DNA of 64,000 nt from Fragilaria crotonensis. Its lineage: Eukaryota > Bacillariophyta > Fragilariophyceae > Fragilariales > Fragilariaceae. Location of the stretch: NCBI GenBank assembly GCA_022925895.1, contig JAKSYS010000009.1, forward strand, positions 62,001-126,000, read 5' to 3'. Numbering within the stretch: position 1 is the first letter of the stretch; every line of letters begins with the position of its first letter. A program made the position numbers and the translations under genes. Under the pieces are notes generated by a model. That model saw only the letters and a program-made list of their open reading frames with translations. It did not search any database and was not told the origin of the DNA. Below, one piece after another: positions 22,671 through 34,407 of this stretch.

Positions 22671-23201
22671 TTCTGATCCATTGCAACTTCATCTATTACT
22701 TTCAAGGTAAGCAACCTCTTTTCGTCCATCGTCGTCGTTGCTTCTGTATCGCTCGTTGTGACAACCTTGCGAAAATCAGAAGCTAATACAATGGATGGGA
22801 CGGCATTTTGTTGATTTCGTGCATACCATACTTTCGTAGAATCCACGGTGCACAGCATTTGTTGTGAGTCTGCTTCGAGCAGCCAGCTACATGACGCAGC
22901 AGTGTCATGAAAATCAAGAATATTTTGGCACCGAGTGTTGCATTCCCTGATTCGAGTGCTGGGAGTATATGCACGAAACTTTTGAATGCATTGTTCATGA
23001 TTTGAAACACATGGGTATGATACGTAAAGATGTCGTTGATTCGAGACGTGGCGTTGAGCGTTGAACCCTTGACGCCTCATTACACCAAAACATTTCTAAC
23101 ACCCCTCGTCCTAGCTTTCCAGATTCTGATCAGATCGGCATCACCACCACAGTAAGGAACTCTACCACAAGTCGAAAGCTGTCACTGAAACACCCGCGAG
23201 T
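22671..23201 (+). promoter_or_regulatory. leader of TAZ copy B, homologous to the CBP leader
   Basis: Contains CCATTGCAACTTCAT, TTTCAAGGTAAGCAACCTC (donor-like) and ATTTCGTGCATACCATAC, in the same order as in copies A and C. A leader intron running from about 22706 to an acceptor shortly before 23202 is inferred. Confidence 0.6.
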
Positions 23202-23630
23202 ATGCAATCTGTAGAAGAGAAACTCCAGAAGTTGCAGTTGCAACCTGCGCCGCCGGCACCACCACCACCACCACCGCCACCAGTAGCAGCCGTGGGTGAT
23301 GTTGACAGACGCAGTGCTCGCAAACGTGACAAGAAGAACCGTAAAACACTGCGAATCAAGCATCAGCGCCTCTTTTTGTTGTATCATGCTGCCAAGTGTC
23401 CAGAAGAGGAGGGTCATTGTCGTATGACACCACATTGTGCGAATATGAAAGAGTTGTGGAAGCATATTGAAGAGTGCAAGGATCAAGTGTGTGGTGCAGC
23501 ATTGTATGAGTTCAGGTACTTGCTATGTCACTACCGCCGTTGTAAGGATGTTCGATGTCAAGTTTGCGGACCGGTTCGACGTGTGGTGCACAGTCGTGCG
23601 CCGCGTATTACAGTGGAACCCTCGGGATAA
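23202..23630 (+). CDS. TAZ-finger-only protein, copy B (CBP-derived)
   Basis: A complete 142-codon frame begins with ATG at the same place as the CBP gene (MQS at both). It passes through a Pro run of about eight and reaches a TAZ zinc finger at residues 60-125: HAAKC, GHC, TPHC, LWKHIEEC, CHYRRCK and CQVCGPVR. One finger position is altered: the CVxHC seen in the other copies reads CGAALYEF, so one His/Cys pair is missing and folding may suffer. There is no KIX, bromodomain or acetyltransferase part. If expressed, it could act as a small competitor for CBP partners; that is inference. Confidence 0.6.
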   Translation: MQSVEEKLQKLQLQPAPPAPPPPPPPPVAAVGDVDRRSARKRDKKNRKTLRIKHQRLFLLYHAAKCPEEEGHCRMTPHCANMKELWKHIEECKDQVCGAALYEFRYLLCHYRRCKDVRCQVCGPVRRVVHSRAPRITVEPSG

Positions 23631-25445
23631 GTGTGAGGGTTCTGTGGTAGGAGGTCCTAATATCTAATTGCTCATTGTGGTCCTTGAATGCGACAGAAAT
23701 TTAACGCTTTTGCCAATCGCGTCGATGTGATTATGTGTACTTTCCATCGGTGAGAAGCCAAGGATGTATTGTTGACTTCCGATGGCAGCTACTGTAGCAA
23801 ATGCTGTCGACGCCAGAGAGCCCCTTCATCGTAAATGTCGAGGTACCGGTAGAAGCATGGAGTCATAGATCCAAATCAAGATGCCGCATAGGAGAGTACG
23901 ATACGGGCACTCAACCGTAGCTACTACCGGTAGGAGTACTGTAGATGTCCCTTAATCGAGCCGATCGACCTGCTAAATAGATCGCCTTCGTGAAATTACG
24001 TTGTGAGCAGACGCACCTTGTCTGGACGAACAACAGCACGGATCCCAGTACTCCAGATAGCATTTTGAAAGCATGCTGATTGGTTCGGCTTGACGTCATG
24101 AATTGTCTTCTAATCGAACTGTATTTGAATATCACAGACTGTGATGTAGAAGCTACAAAGCAGTGTAGAGCGATTTATTTAGAACTGATGCCAAGTTCCG
24201 ACTTCCGACGCTCAATTACGTGACATCGTGTGATTGAGCGAACGAGTTGGCGGCACAGACGAACACGTTCTGGGTTGGACGTGTTGCGTCTGTCTGGCTT
24301 CAAAACGTCTATGTACTGTCCTATCAGGCGAGGCCAGGGCGCACATCAGGTGCTTCACGTTTCCCAATTCTGCACATCCTATCTCTCATGCGTTTCGTAT
24401 GGTACCTGTGCTCATACGTCATTGTACAAGGTACCTGGTACTCAGTGTACATACACTGCCTTCAATACCAAAAGTTGGAAGTGGACCTGCAGTACGTAAC
24501 ATGTAAAAATGTACCGACTCTACTGGTAACACTACATTGTAGAACTTGCAGGCGTGGAGTCAAGTATTCGTATCATACATAGAAAACTTGATGCCAGATG
24601 TGAATTCCTCCCACAAAACGAGCTGCTTCATGTTGTTCTATTGATCTGTTTTTATTTCATGCTATGGAGTACAAAATCTGATCGTTGAACTTGTGGGATG
24701 GATGGATCAGCAAAGTAACAAACGCTTGCATCCACAACAGACACAAGTCCATCATGACCTTACATTCCACTCACAACTCGCTACAACTTGGCACAACTCA
24801 ATCACGAGGAGTTGAGTGCAAATGAGTTGAGCAACGTTACTTTGAAGTTGTTATGACTCTCGAATAACCAAGTTCCGCTAATTGTCCGTTGCTCAATCCC
24901 TGAATTCAAACTCATGCTGCGACTGCGTTGATCCATCCATACCATCGCATTCATCATGCGAATGATTTCTTCTGAATCAAACAGAATTCATTCAAAGCTC
25001 ACATTGTCAACAGGATGTCAATCCGCGTACCGGATTTGATGGAGCCAACTGCTAAGCGTCGCAGTTGACTGTATTCCAGCATCCATGTTGTACGTGGTAC
25101 TGCTATGGTTGTCCGATAACTATGTATTCGAACAGCAGCCGCATGCATTCGGCAGGTGCTGAGTGCATTACAGATTTCGCATCCACAAATTTCATGCAAC
25201 ATGTATCCGATGGAACTTGAAAGTCGCTTGAATTTGTCTCTACTGAAAGGGGTGTTGCTTGGGTGCTGGGACACTACATCAATGGTGTTGACGTCATATA
25301 CTCGTCATTTGGTGTAGTCAATGCAATTCATTTGTCTCGTCGTCGTCGTTGGTGGTTGTTGAAAACGATGAACAACGAATAATCGCCATGTTGGCGTTTT
25401 CTCGTTTTCACACGTTGTTTCAAACTCAAAATCGCAATTCCCTTT
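23631..25445. other. intergenic between TAZ copy B and the CBP gene
   Basis: The first 200 bases repeat the 3' flank of copy A. A GTAC patch is at 23840-23940. Several overlapping open frames at 24230-24580 lack any motif and are not called. The remainder is plain DNA; 24770-24860 has repeated GAGTTG/CAACTC words. Confidence 0.5.
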
Positions 25446-25683
25446 TTGTTTGGGTTAAGTTTTCTGGAAATGACGTCTGTTCGTCGTCAGGGTCGAGCTC
25501 TGATCTTCCAAGAGTTTCGGCTGTCTGACCTCACGGGTTCTCTCACAAAACCATACCCCAGAGCGGATTTGACAGGACCCAGGTACGTAGAGTACATACG
25601 TAATTCTATTCCGAATTTCTTCGACGCGTTGAAACGTGTGGCATCGGTGATTCCTTTTCTTCGCCTTGCGAACTGTTCTTTTC

Positions 25684-26466
25684 GTCCATTGCAACTTCAT
25701 TTCATCACTTTACATGTAAACAACCTCCCTCCTCCATCATCATGGTTGCGTCTGTATGTTCGTTGTGTTCATCTTGGCGACAATGAGCGGAGAATCGATG
25801 TGATGGCTTGTTGATGGATTTCGTACATACCATGCGCGTAGGATCAACGCAGCACACCGTCTGTCGTGAATCCGTTTAGAACTGCCTGCCATGACGAAGC
25901 AGTGTCAAGAATATTTTTCATCACAGGTCTATTGGCACCGTCTACTGTCATTGACATCCTCCATTAGACAATAAACAATGCGGTGAGCCTGCGCAATGAC
26001 ACTGGTGAATGCGTACTGCATGACTCGGTGCTCATGGATTCATGGCATTCATTCGGTTTTCTAGCTTGTGAAGTCGAGTCGTGGTGATGAGCCTTGAATC
26101 ACGTTCCTACATTAGAGTCGCTCTATTGCGCTGAGCTAACGCGACACTTCATTTTTTGAATATCTCTCACATCTTCTTGTTTGCTTTTCTGGTCACAATC
26201 AGATTGGGCAAAGGCTCTCGGTTGTCGAAACAAGAAACTAACGTTCACACGCACCTCCAGTGAAGTGCCTACAATTCCTTCCTTTGGCCTCTATGTGCGA
26301 TTGCGAACACAGCCACAAGTAAGGAACACGGACGCCATTCAGTTTTGTTGTTTGTCGCTTCAAATACTTCAAGGGAAACTATCAGTAGAAGGGAAACGAT
26401 CAGTACGAGGGAAAGTGAGCACTGACGAAGGATTGCTGCTCTGCCTCTGAACCAGATAGAGAGAGT
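25684..26466 (+). promoter_or_regulatory. leader region of the CBP/p300 gene (copy C)
   Basis: Third instance of the shared leader: CCATTGCAACTTCAT, ACATGTAAACAACCTCC and ATTTCGTACATACCAT. An acceptor-like CTCTGAACCAG precedes ATG 26467 by about 14 bases, so a leader intron of about 740 bases is likely. Confidence 0.55.
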
Positions 26467-26619
26467 ATGCAATCGGCACAGCAGCTCCAGCAGCCAGGGT
26501 CGCAACCACCTCCGAATCAAGCCATGGCACCAGCTCCGCAAATGCAAATGCCGCAGTCGGCTCCAGCTCCACCTCAGGGGTATCAGTATGCTTCGGTACC
26601 ACAACAACCGGTACAATAT

Positions 26620-26651
<32 letters not shown>

Positions 26652-29600
26652 AGCTTCTGTTCCGCCACAGCAGCAGCAACAGCAGCAACAACAACCACCA
26701 CCAAAACAACACTTTCAACATCAGGGGCTTAATGGGGGATGGCAAAGTGATAAGGATGAATGATCGGCGGAAGATGATTGCTAGAATGTAAGTGATTTTG
26801 CACGCCCTCGTCGTTGTGTCGTACGCCAGTCTCTAGTTCCATGAGCTCACGTCGCCTCTTTTCTCTCGTTCAACCGCAACGGTGCAGCTTTTGCAGCAGC
26901 GAAACCAAATGCTCCCAGGAGTGGCTGCAGAAGTTACCGCAGATGGCGAAGCGATTGGAGGAATCTCTGTACAGGTCAGCCAGTCGTTTCCAGAATACAA
27001 CGATACCTCGACGCTAAAGCAACGGTTGCAGCAGCTTGCAGTCAATATCGGCATGAAAACCAAGTTGATGGCGCAGAAGCACCAACAAGCGCAGCAGCTG
27101 CAGCAAGGACAGCCCCAACAACAGCAACAAGTTCAGCAGATGCAGCAGCAGCAACCGTTACAACAGCAACAGGTACAGGTACAACAAGTGCAACAGCAAC
27201 AAGTTCAGCAGCAGCAGCAGCAGCAACCCCAGTACCAACAACAGCAACCGCAACAGGTGCAGCAAATGCAGCCTCAACAGCAGCAATACCAGCAACAACA
27301 GCAGCGGCTGCAAGTACAACCTCAGCAACAGCAGCAACAATACCATCCGCCGCAGCAGCAACAGCAGCAATACCAACCTCAGCAACAGCCTCCGCCACAA
27401 CAGTACCAACAGCAGCAAACAACAACAACAACAACAACATCAGCAAATGCAGCCCATGCAGCTTCAACAGCAGCAACCAATGATGCACCAACCGGCTCCG
27501 TGCCACCACCACAGCAGCTTGTTGCACCTGCACCAAAATGTTCCTCAGCAGCAACAGCGGATGGTGAATATGGCGGATATCAATCCCATTATGGGACAGC
27601 AACAGGCTCAACACATGCAAGTGCAGCAACAACATCCCCGCAGCCCCCTCCGCAGGTCAAATGCAATATCAGCAGCCTCCTGCTGTTCAAGCGCCAGTGC
27701 AGCAGCCCGCGCTGTCTGCACAACAACCGGCGGTTGGTGATGTGAATGGAAGCAATGCTCCCAAAACTCTGATCGTCAGCAAGTTTTACGACATCAGCAG
27801 CAGCGACTGTTGTTATTGCGTCATGCTGCGAAGTGTCAACACGAGGATGGTCGTTGTCCTGTGACACCATTGTGCGGGGATGAAACGGCTGTGGAAGCAT
27901 ATGCTGAGTGCAGGATCAAGTGTTTGGTACCTCATTGTGTCAGTTCCAGGTATGTGTTGAGCCACTACCCGTTGTAAGGATGTTCGATGTCCAGTTTGCG
28001 GACCGGTTCGAGAAGCGATTCACCGAAGCCACGAGAAGCAGAAGCAGATGCAAGCTCTCAAACAACGGCATCAGCAAGCGATTCAACAGAACCAACAGGC
28101 ACCAATTGTTGCGAGTACGACCGCTCCACCGTTGCCTCAGCCGAGTGTTCCAGCTCCTGTCACCTCCGAGCCCGCGAACAAGCGACGAAAGGTCGGCCCC
28201 GGTGTTCCTGCACCGATTCCAGTACCAGTACCTGTCGCCCCTTTCAATCAGCAGCAACGACCAGCAGCAATCGCGCAGCCTCCGCCTCAGAGACCGCTTG
28301 CCCCACCTGCGCCTGTTGGGCCTGGCGGACTTGCACAGCGTGTCAACATAAATGCGGGATACACCTACAGCAATCCTGGAGTGGTACGATCGGGCCAGCA
28401 ACCAGCAGCTCCCGGTGTTCCGGGTGTACCTGGCGTTGCGTATGCCAATGGACAAGTGATTATGCCGAAGCACACAGGTCCCAAGCCTCGCGAGGATCAT
28501 ACTCTCATCAATTGTTTCTCAATTGAGCAGATCGAAACCCACTTGGCGTCGCTCAACAAAGGTCTCCAGTTGCAACCCTTGAAGTTAAAGCAAAAATGCT
28601 TGGATGTTCTCAAGATACTGCAATCTCACCAGCATGGTTGGGTCTTTAATTCTCCTGTTGATCCCGTTGAACTCGGACTTCCTGATTATTTTGAAGTAAT
28701 TAAGCGCCCTATGGATCTGGGAACCATCAAGAAACGACTAGAGAATGGATGCTACCACTCGCTGGAAGATTTCGAGGCCCATTGTCACCTGACGTTTGAT
28801 AATGCCATGACGTACAACCCCGAGGTTCAGTTGTGTTCAATATGGCGAACGAGATGAAAGAAATTCACGAGCGAATATGCAAATTTGATCCGGAACTTAC
28901 TGCTGAAGAAGACGCCAAGCGCAAGAATGGGAAGCGTGCTCGCTTTGTGGATGCGAGAAATTGCTTTTTGAACCGCCAGTGTTTTACTGTAATGGTATGA
29001 ATTGCCCATCCAAGAGAATCCGCCGGAATAGTTACTACTACATTGGTGCAAATAACCAGTATCACTGGTGCCATCAATGTTATCAAGAGCTCAAGGATAA
29101 TCAGCAGCTCGACCTTGGTGAAGTCACGATGAGAAAAGAGGAACTCACGAAGAAGAAGAATGACGAGGTACACGAAGAGAGTTGGGTCCAGTGCGACAAG
29201 TGCGAACGATGGATTCATCAGATATGTGCGTTGTTCAACACCCGTCTGAACAAGGACCAGCGGTCGGAGTATACATGTCCCCGTTGCACAATCGACGAGC
29301 GAAAGGCCAAGGGAGAAACGGAAGGGTCTTCCACAACTCCAATGGCTGAGGACTTGCAACGAACGAAACTGTCAGAGCTCCTTGAAAGTCACGTTCGTAA
29401 GAAGGTTGATGCCTACTTCGAGAATGAGGCCAAAGCCAAGGCGGCAGCTGATGGTATTCCTCTTGAGGAAGCGAAGAAGGGACTGCAGATGGGTGGAGAG
29501 ATAACTATCCGTCAAGTTACATCAATGGACAGGAAACTTGAAGTGCGGGAGCGCATGAAAAAACGATACGCCTTCAAGAACTACCCCGACGAGTTCACTT

Positions 29601-31511
29601 TCCGCTGCAAGTGTATTGTTGTTTTCCAGAATTTAGATGGCGTCGATGTTATTCTGTTTGGTCTGTATGTCTACGAACATGACGAGAAGAATCCAGCTCC
29701 GAACACTCGCACTGTCTACATTTCTTACCTTGATAGTGTGTACTACATGAGACCACGGAAGATGAGAACTCTCATCTATCATGAGATTTGATCTCCTACC
29801 TTGATTACGTCCGACGAAAGGGTTTCTCCACAGCCCATATTTGGGCGTGCCCTCCTCTCAAGGGTGACGACTACATCCTATACGCCAAACCCGAGGACCA
29901 GAAGACACCCAAGGATGACCGGCTGAGACAATGGTACATTGATATGTTGGTGGATTGCCAGAAACGCGGAATCGTCGGCTTGGTTACGAACATGTACGAT
30001 CTTTACTTTGCAGTTGAGAAGAACGACGCGTCGGTGGTTCCATACATGGACGGCGACTACTTCCCTGCAGAGGTTGAGAATATTATCAAAGACATTGAAG
30101 AAGGCAAGGGCGGAAAGAAAGGCAGTGGGGCGGGAAAGAAGAAAGAATGCTGCGGCTCAAAAACAGAAGAAGAAATCAGGACGAGGCGGCACAAGGTCAA
30201 CAGGTCTTGACGAAGAGGCTCTAGCTGCCAGTGGTATTATTCCCCCGGGTATGGAGCAGAAAAGTCTCGAGGAAGGTGGACGAGACTACGTCATGGTCCG
30301 ATTGGGTGAGACAATTCAGCCAATGAAGGAGAGCTTCATTGTGGCTCATCTTGCTTGGTCGGGTGCCAAGGAGGAACACATGGTGGTCCCAAAAGAGATC
30401 CAAGATTATAGAGACCAGCACGGGATCACGTGGAGACTGCCCGAAAGTACATCCCAAAATACTGATCAGAAGCGTATTGAAAATTCTCCACCTGCTGCTG
30501 CCGAGCAGACCGCCCCTCCTACCACTGTTGTCTCAGCAGACGGGTCACAACCTGCTGTCCCAACTCTGCCTACGGTGGCAAGCGATGGCAACGCGACTGC
30601 TCCGACGTCTGACTCTGCGCCAGCACAATCGAATACCCAACTGAGCATTCGGGAAGGGAAGTTTGCTGCGATGGCTGCTCGGAAACGTGATCTAGACGGC
30701 AATTCCAAACCACCGGAGATCGTGAGCAGTGTCGCAAAAGATGACAACGAAAAGGATGACAAGAAGGACAAGGAAGACAAGAATCGTGAGACTGTTAAAG
30801 ATAGTAAGGGACGTCTCGTGACTGTTCTTGACGACGATGTTGAAGAATTGGATTGCGAATTCTTGAACAATCGACAAGCGTTCTTGAATCTGTGCCAAGG
30901 AAACCATTACCAGTTCGACCAGCTGCGACGAGCGAAGCACTCGTCGATGATGGTGTTGTGGCATTTGCACAATCGTGACGCTCCCAAGTTTGTCCAGCAG
31001 TGTGCTATCTGCTCCAGGGAAATTCTTCAAGGTTATCGATATCACTGTCCGACGTGTGCGGATCATGATCAGTGCCATGATTGTTATTCGAACCCAAATA
31101 CTCCTCGCCATCCTCATCCTTTGAAACCGATCGCTGTTGCTTCTCAACAACAGAACGATCTGACTGCAGCGCAACGCAAAGAACGTCAGCGATCGATCCA
31201 GCTTCACATGACTCTCTTGCTACATGCAGCCACTTGCCATTCCCCCAAGTGTCCTTCCGCAAACTGTACGAAGATGAAAGGTCTCTTGAAGCATGGCAAC
31301 CAATGTTCGATCAAGGCTGCTGGTGGCTGCCATGTTTGCAAGCGCATTTGGGCTCTTTGCAGTTGCATGCTCGTCAATGTAAAGCGAGTTCATGTCCTGT
31401 ACCTAATGCATGGCCATCCGCGAGCGCTTCCGTCAGCTCAAGAAACAACAGCAAGCCATGGATGATCGCCGTCGTCAAGAGATGAATAGAACCTATCGGG
31501 GTGTTCGATAG
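26467..31511 (+). CDS. CBP/p300-type histone acetyltransferase (KAT3)
   Basis: This transcription coactivator acetylates histones in the nucleus. In order along the DNA: Gln/Pro N-terminus; a KIX-like domain split by an intron (26760-27060, [18 protein letters not shown] and [12 protein letters not shown]); a polyGln tract (27080-27440); TAZ1 (27770-28010); bromodomain (28590-28860, [26 protein letters not shown]); PHD finger (29180-29300); KAT11 acetyltransferase (29490-30010, including [12 protein letters not shown]); ZZ finger (30990-31130); and TAZ2 (31200-31430). The stop is TAG 31509-31511. At least ten one- or two-base shifts interrupt it, concentrated in KIX, the Gln tract and TAZ1. 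Clear ones are at 28838 (GG for GGG) and 29787 (TTT for TTTT). All key domains read well between shifts. Consensus error is my preferred explanation; loss of the gene is the alternative. Confidence 0.85.
26788..26887 (+). other. probable CBP intron inside the KIX domain
   Basis: The donor GTAAGTG at 26788 follows the codons for DRRKMIAR. An acceptor GTGCAG ends at about 26887, before the QEWLQKLPQ part. The donor is clear; the exact acceptor depends on the frame problems in this exon. Confidence 0.5.
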
Positions 31512-31890
31512 ATGTCGACATAGACATGATCCATTGCCATTCATATCATTTTCACTCGTACACATTACAACTTTCGTCTACCAATAGAGCGATTTCACGC
31601 TTGCATGGTGGCGAATACACTCTACACAGTTTGCAAACTGTTCTTTCGCAGTGATGTCGGAACATAATTAATAGATATTGATTCGTCGGACACGATATTG
31701 ATCTGGATCACAGAATCAAGAATAGCTGATCAAATAGCGAGCAAGGCTTCTCTGCAGCATGCGACGCAAGCCCATGCATCGGTGGACCACGAGTGACTAG
31801 GTTGTTTGCTTCTCATATGCATGCAGTCGCAAGTCCGAACGTATCGAAAACGGTATGTTCGCAGCAGCGTTCTCGTAGAACACGTTTATT
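31512..31890. other. convergent intergenic gap, CBP and copine 3' ends
   Basis: No gene, repeat or palindrome cluster was seen. It must hold both polyadenylation regions. Confidence 0.5.
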
Positions 31891-33302
31891 CTATAGGGAA
31901 TTCACATTGATCAATACAACATTCTCGCCAGTTACATGACTGTCTTGCTGGAATGTTTGTCGACGCATGGTCACAAGGATTACACGGAGCTCCGGCTTTG
32001 CCTCACAGCGTTGAATCAATTTGGCAATGTCCATGGACGTGGCATCCGACAGTAGTACCACCAACATTGGTGCTTGCCGGTTGAATGCAGCGTGAATCGC
32101 ACAATCCAAGGCTTTCGTTATCGGGCAATCGCCGAACTGTGGTTTGGTCGACAAGAACGACATGTATGCCATTTGTAAACCATCCGATCCAGATACAGTC
32201 TCCAATTGGCCGCATTGAAAGATGGGCCGAACCTTGCCCTCAATGTTGGCTCCGAGCCCCCAGGGTGTGTACGTTTGTTTGGAGGAAAACAATTTGGCCA
32301 CCTTTTGGAGCGCGAGTTGATATGCATTTTTCTGGACAACAGGATGGATTGAATGAAGGAAGTTTGGCTCTTCAATGGCACCATTTGACCTAGTGAAGTC
32401 AATTGCTACACACACTACCATGATTGTTTCGGACAGGTGAGTCATTGGGTCGCACCACTGTGTTTTGGGGTTCGATGACAGAGGCATTCATCAACTCCAC
32501 ATCCCCTATAATCTTGTTCGCGCTGTCGGTGATGGTAACTTTCTTCGCCGTCATCAAATCGTGCAAATGTTGATAGCAGCTTCCCAGTTCGACGCCTGTG
32601 CGAGTATCGTACACGGAAATACGGATCGGCCAATTCCATTCCAAATTGAATTCCAAAATGGAGGTGCCGAATCGATCTGACTTGACACGAAGACCCTTAT
32701 GGTCAATCATTTTGGATACTTTAATCCGTGTTTCCGATAGTTGTGCCTCTGGATTGGACAGTCGCAAAGTGGAAAGGCGCAATCTAGCACACTTTGGGGA
32801 TCTGTGTATAATGTCTCGATCCAGGACAAGTTCGGCGACAAGGACTCCTCCAAGTGGCAGCTGCTTTATTTGAATACCACTGCAGTTCTGCAGCACGTCG
32901 CTGACATCAAAGGATGCTGCCCCGACAACTTTGAATCCAGTAGCTGTTGTCTTGTAGAGACGAACGTCGAGTTGTACTGCAGACCCCCATTGAAACCGTA
33001 ATTTCATAACTTGAGTCCAAACATGAGTAGACCTGTAACACAAATTAGCTTAAGTGTGAGTCCGAGATCAACACTTTTGTGTCCGAAAATGCACGTGTTC
33101 TCATTACGCACCCGACCTTGCTTTTTGTCATATCCATTGTCTCCTGCTTGCTGCTGTCCTTGACCCCATGACCTTTGTTTGGGTGTACTACAGATACCTT
33201 GCCGACGCAATTATCGACTAGAACATTTTTTGCGGAGACTCGCACTGTCACATCATGATCACAAGTGGCATGATTATGATGATGATGTTGCAGAACTGTC
33301 AT
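31891..33302 (-). CDS. copine (C2 domains plus VWA-like copine domain)
   Basis: Copines are Ca2+-dependent phospholipid-binding proteins that move to membranes. Exon 1 (33302-33112) starts a C2 domain (DVTVRVSAKNVL). A GTGCGT donor and TTACAG acceptor remove 79 bases, joining to THVWTQVMKLRF. A second C2-like region follows (ILEFNLEWNWPIRISVYD). The VWA-like part begins VVCVAIDFTRSNG and continues with LHSIHP, NAYQLALQKV and PWGLGANIEGKVRPIF. The frame shifts once at about 32440-32470, beside TTTT/GGGG runs, between the second C2 and the VWA-like part. The aspartates that coordinate Ca2+ in classical C2 loops are sparse here, so Ca2+ dependence is uncertain. It diverges from the dynamin-like gene. 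Confidence 0.8.
33033..33111 (-). other. copine intron
   Basis: Donor GTGCGT, acceptor TTACAG, 79 bases. Removal keeps the C2 frame and links SKVG to STHVWTQ. Confidence 0.65.
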
Positions 33303-34407
33303 GATGGAGCTGGGTGTTGCACCATGTCAGATTGCAAGAGCTACTGATACGACACAGAGACACCGGTTACTGGTTGTTTTTCAGTTGTTATCATTGAACG
33401 AATTGGCGATGCGAACAGAAAAGCTGGACTTCAACTTTGCGACAGTATTCAGTTCTGACAGTAACCTGTAGAAAAGTCCACAATTGCAGTAATGGGTTTG
33501 GACAGTAGTCCGTGGGTACAGGGTACAATGTGACTCCATGGAGATGGTCGTACTGGTTACTAGTACGCTACGTACCCAGAATAGATGAATCGCTGTTCAA
33601 GTGTCGCGGAAGTCCCGTTTTCTTCCGAAGATCACACTGATGTTCATGGAGTTCGCATTGACAAATATTTGGGTTCACGTCCGGTAAATGGCGGGAACGA
33701 GGGTTTCTGTAACGAGTGGTGTACATTGTATATACATGTAACACTAATAGGAGCCGATGTGTGGGCATACATGCAACTATTTGAATTATCATTTTTTGAT
33801 TGCTATCATCCAAGGCTGAACGGAAAACTAATGACCATTCCTATTAGAGGGTGTAAGACTCTTTTATAAGGGACTGTATGTGCCCCAACCTTGAAGTGCC
33901 CCTTTGACATACGCATGATTGAGCTCTGGAAGTAAGTTTATGTGTTGAAATCTTCTCTCTTTTTATACATATACGAGGTACACATATACTCGGAGTAGAG
34001 TCACTATGCTGGCCTCGAGAGAGTGGTCTACTAGAGAGAGCATACTGGTACAGGTATCATACAGTCACAACGTGTACTGGTGTACTGGTGTACTGGTAGT
34101 CCGCAATAGACCCCAAACCCCCCAAACCGCCAGTCATGCGGTGTTATTCGTATGAATAGGAGTTTAAGTACTCCAGTACGAGGTAGTAGGTAATACGAGC
34201 ATCATGTACTGGAGTTGTACTGCACTAAAACAAAAGTAAGCGCACCCAACGAGACTCAGATAACGCTCGTCAGTTCAATTGACGAGCGGTTGATTGCATC
34301 TTGGTGCCATAAAATTGCTGTCATTGGAGGCTTGCTTTGTTGCCGGGCTTGACCCACTGTCTCATCGGCTCGTTAACTTCTCATCTCTACCCCCCAACAT
34401 AGTGATC
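33303..34407. promoter_or_regulatory. divergent upstream region of copine and dynamin-like genes
   Basis: No gene is supported. GTAC palindromes cluster at 33500-33580 and 34020-34230, the latter including three head-to-tail copies of GTACTGGT. Promoters for both flanking genes must lie here. Confidence 0.5.

Noticed and set aside
24230-24582. Three overlapping plus-strand frames of 89-111 codons
   Set aside because: Three frames open over the same DNA by chance; none has a motif or splice context.
26269-27635. Leu-rich and Val/Ala-rich minus-strand frames
   Set aside because: Mirror images of the CAG/CAA glutamine tract of the CBP gene.
28838-29790. Programmed frameshifting in the CBP gene
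   Set aside because: Shifts are numerous, of both types, at different sequence contexts and clustered with homopolymers; no slippery site plus structure was seen.
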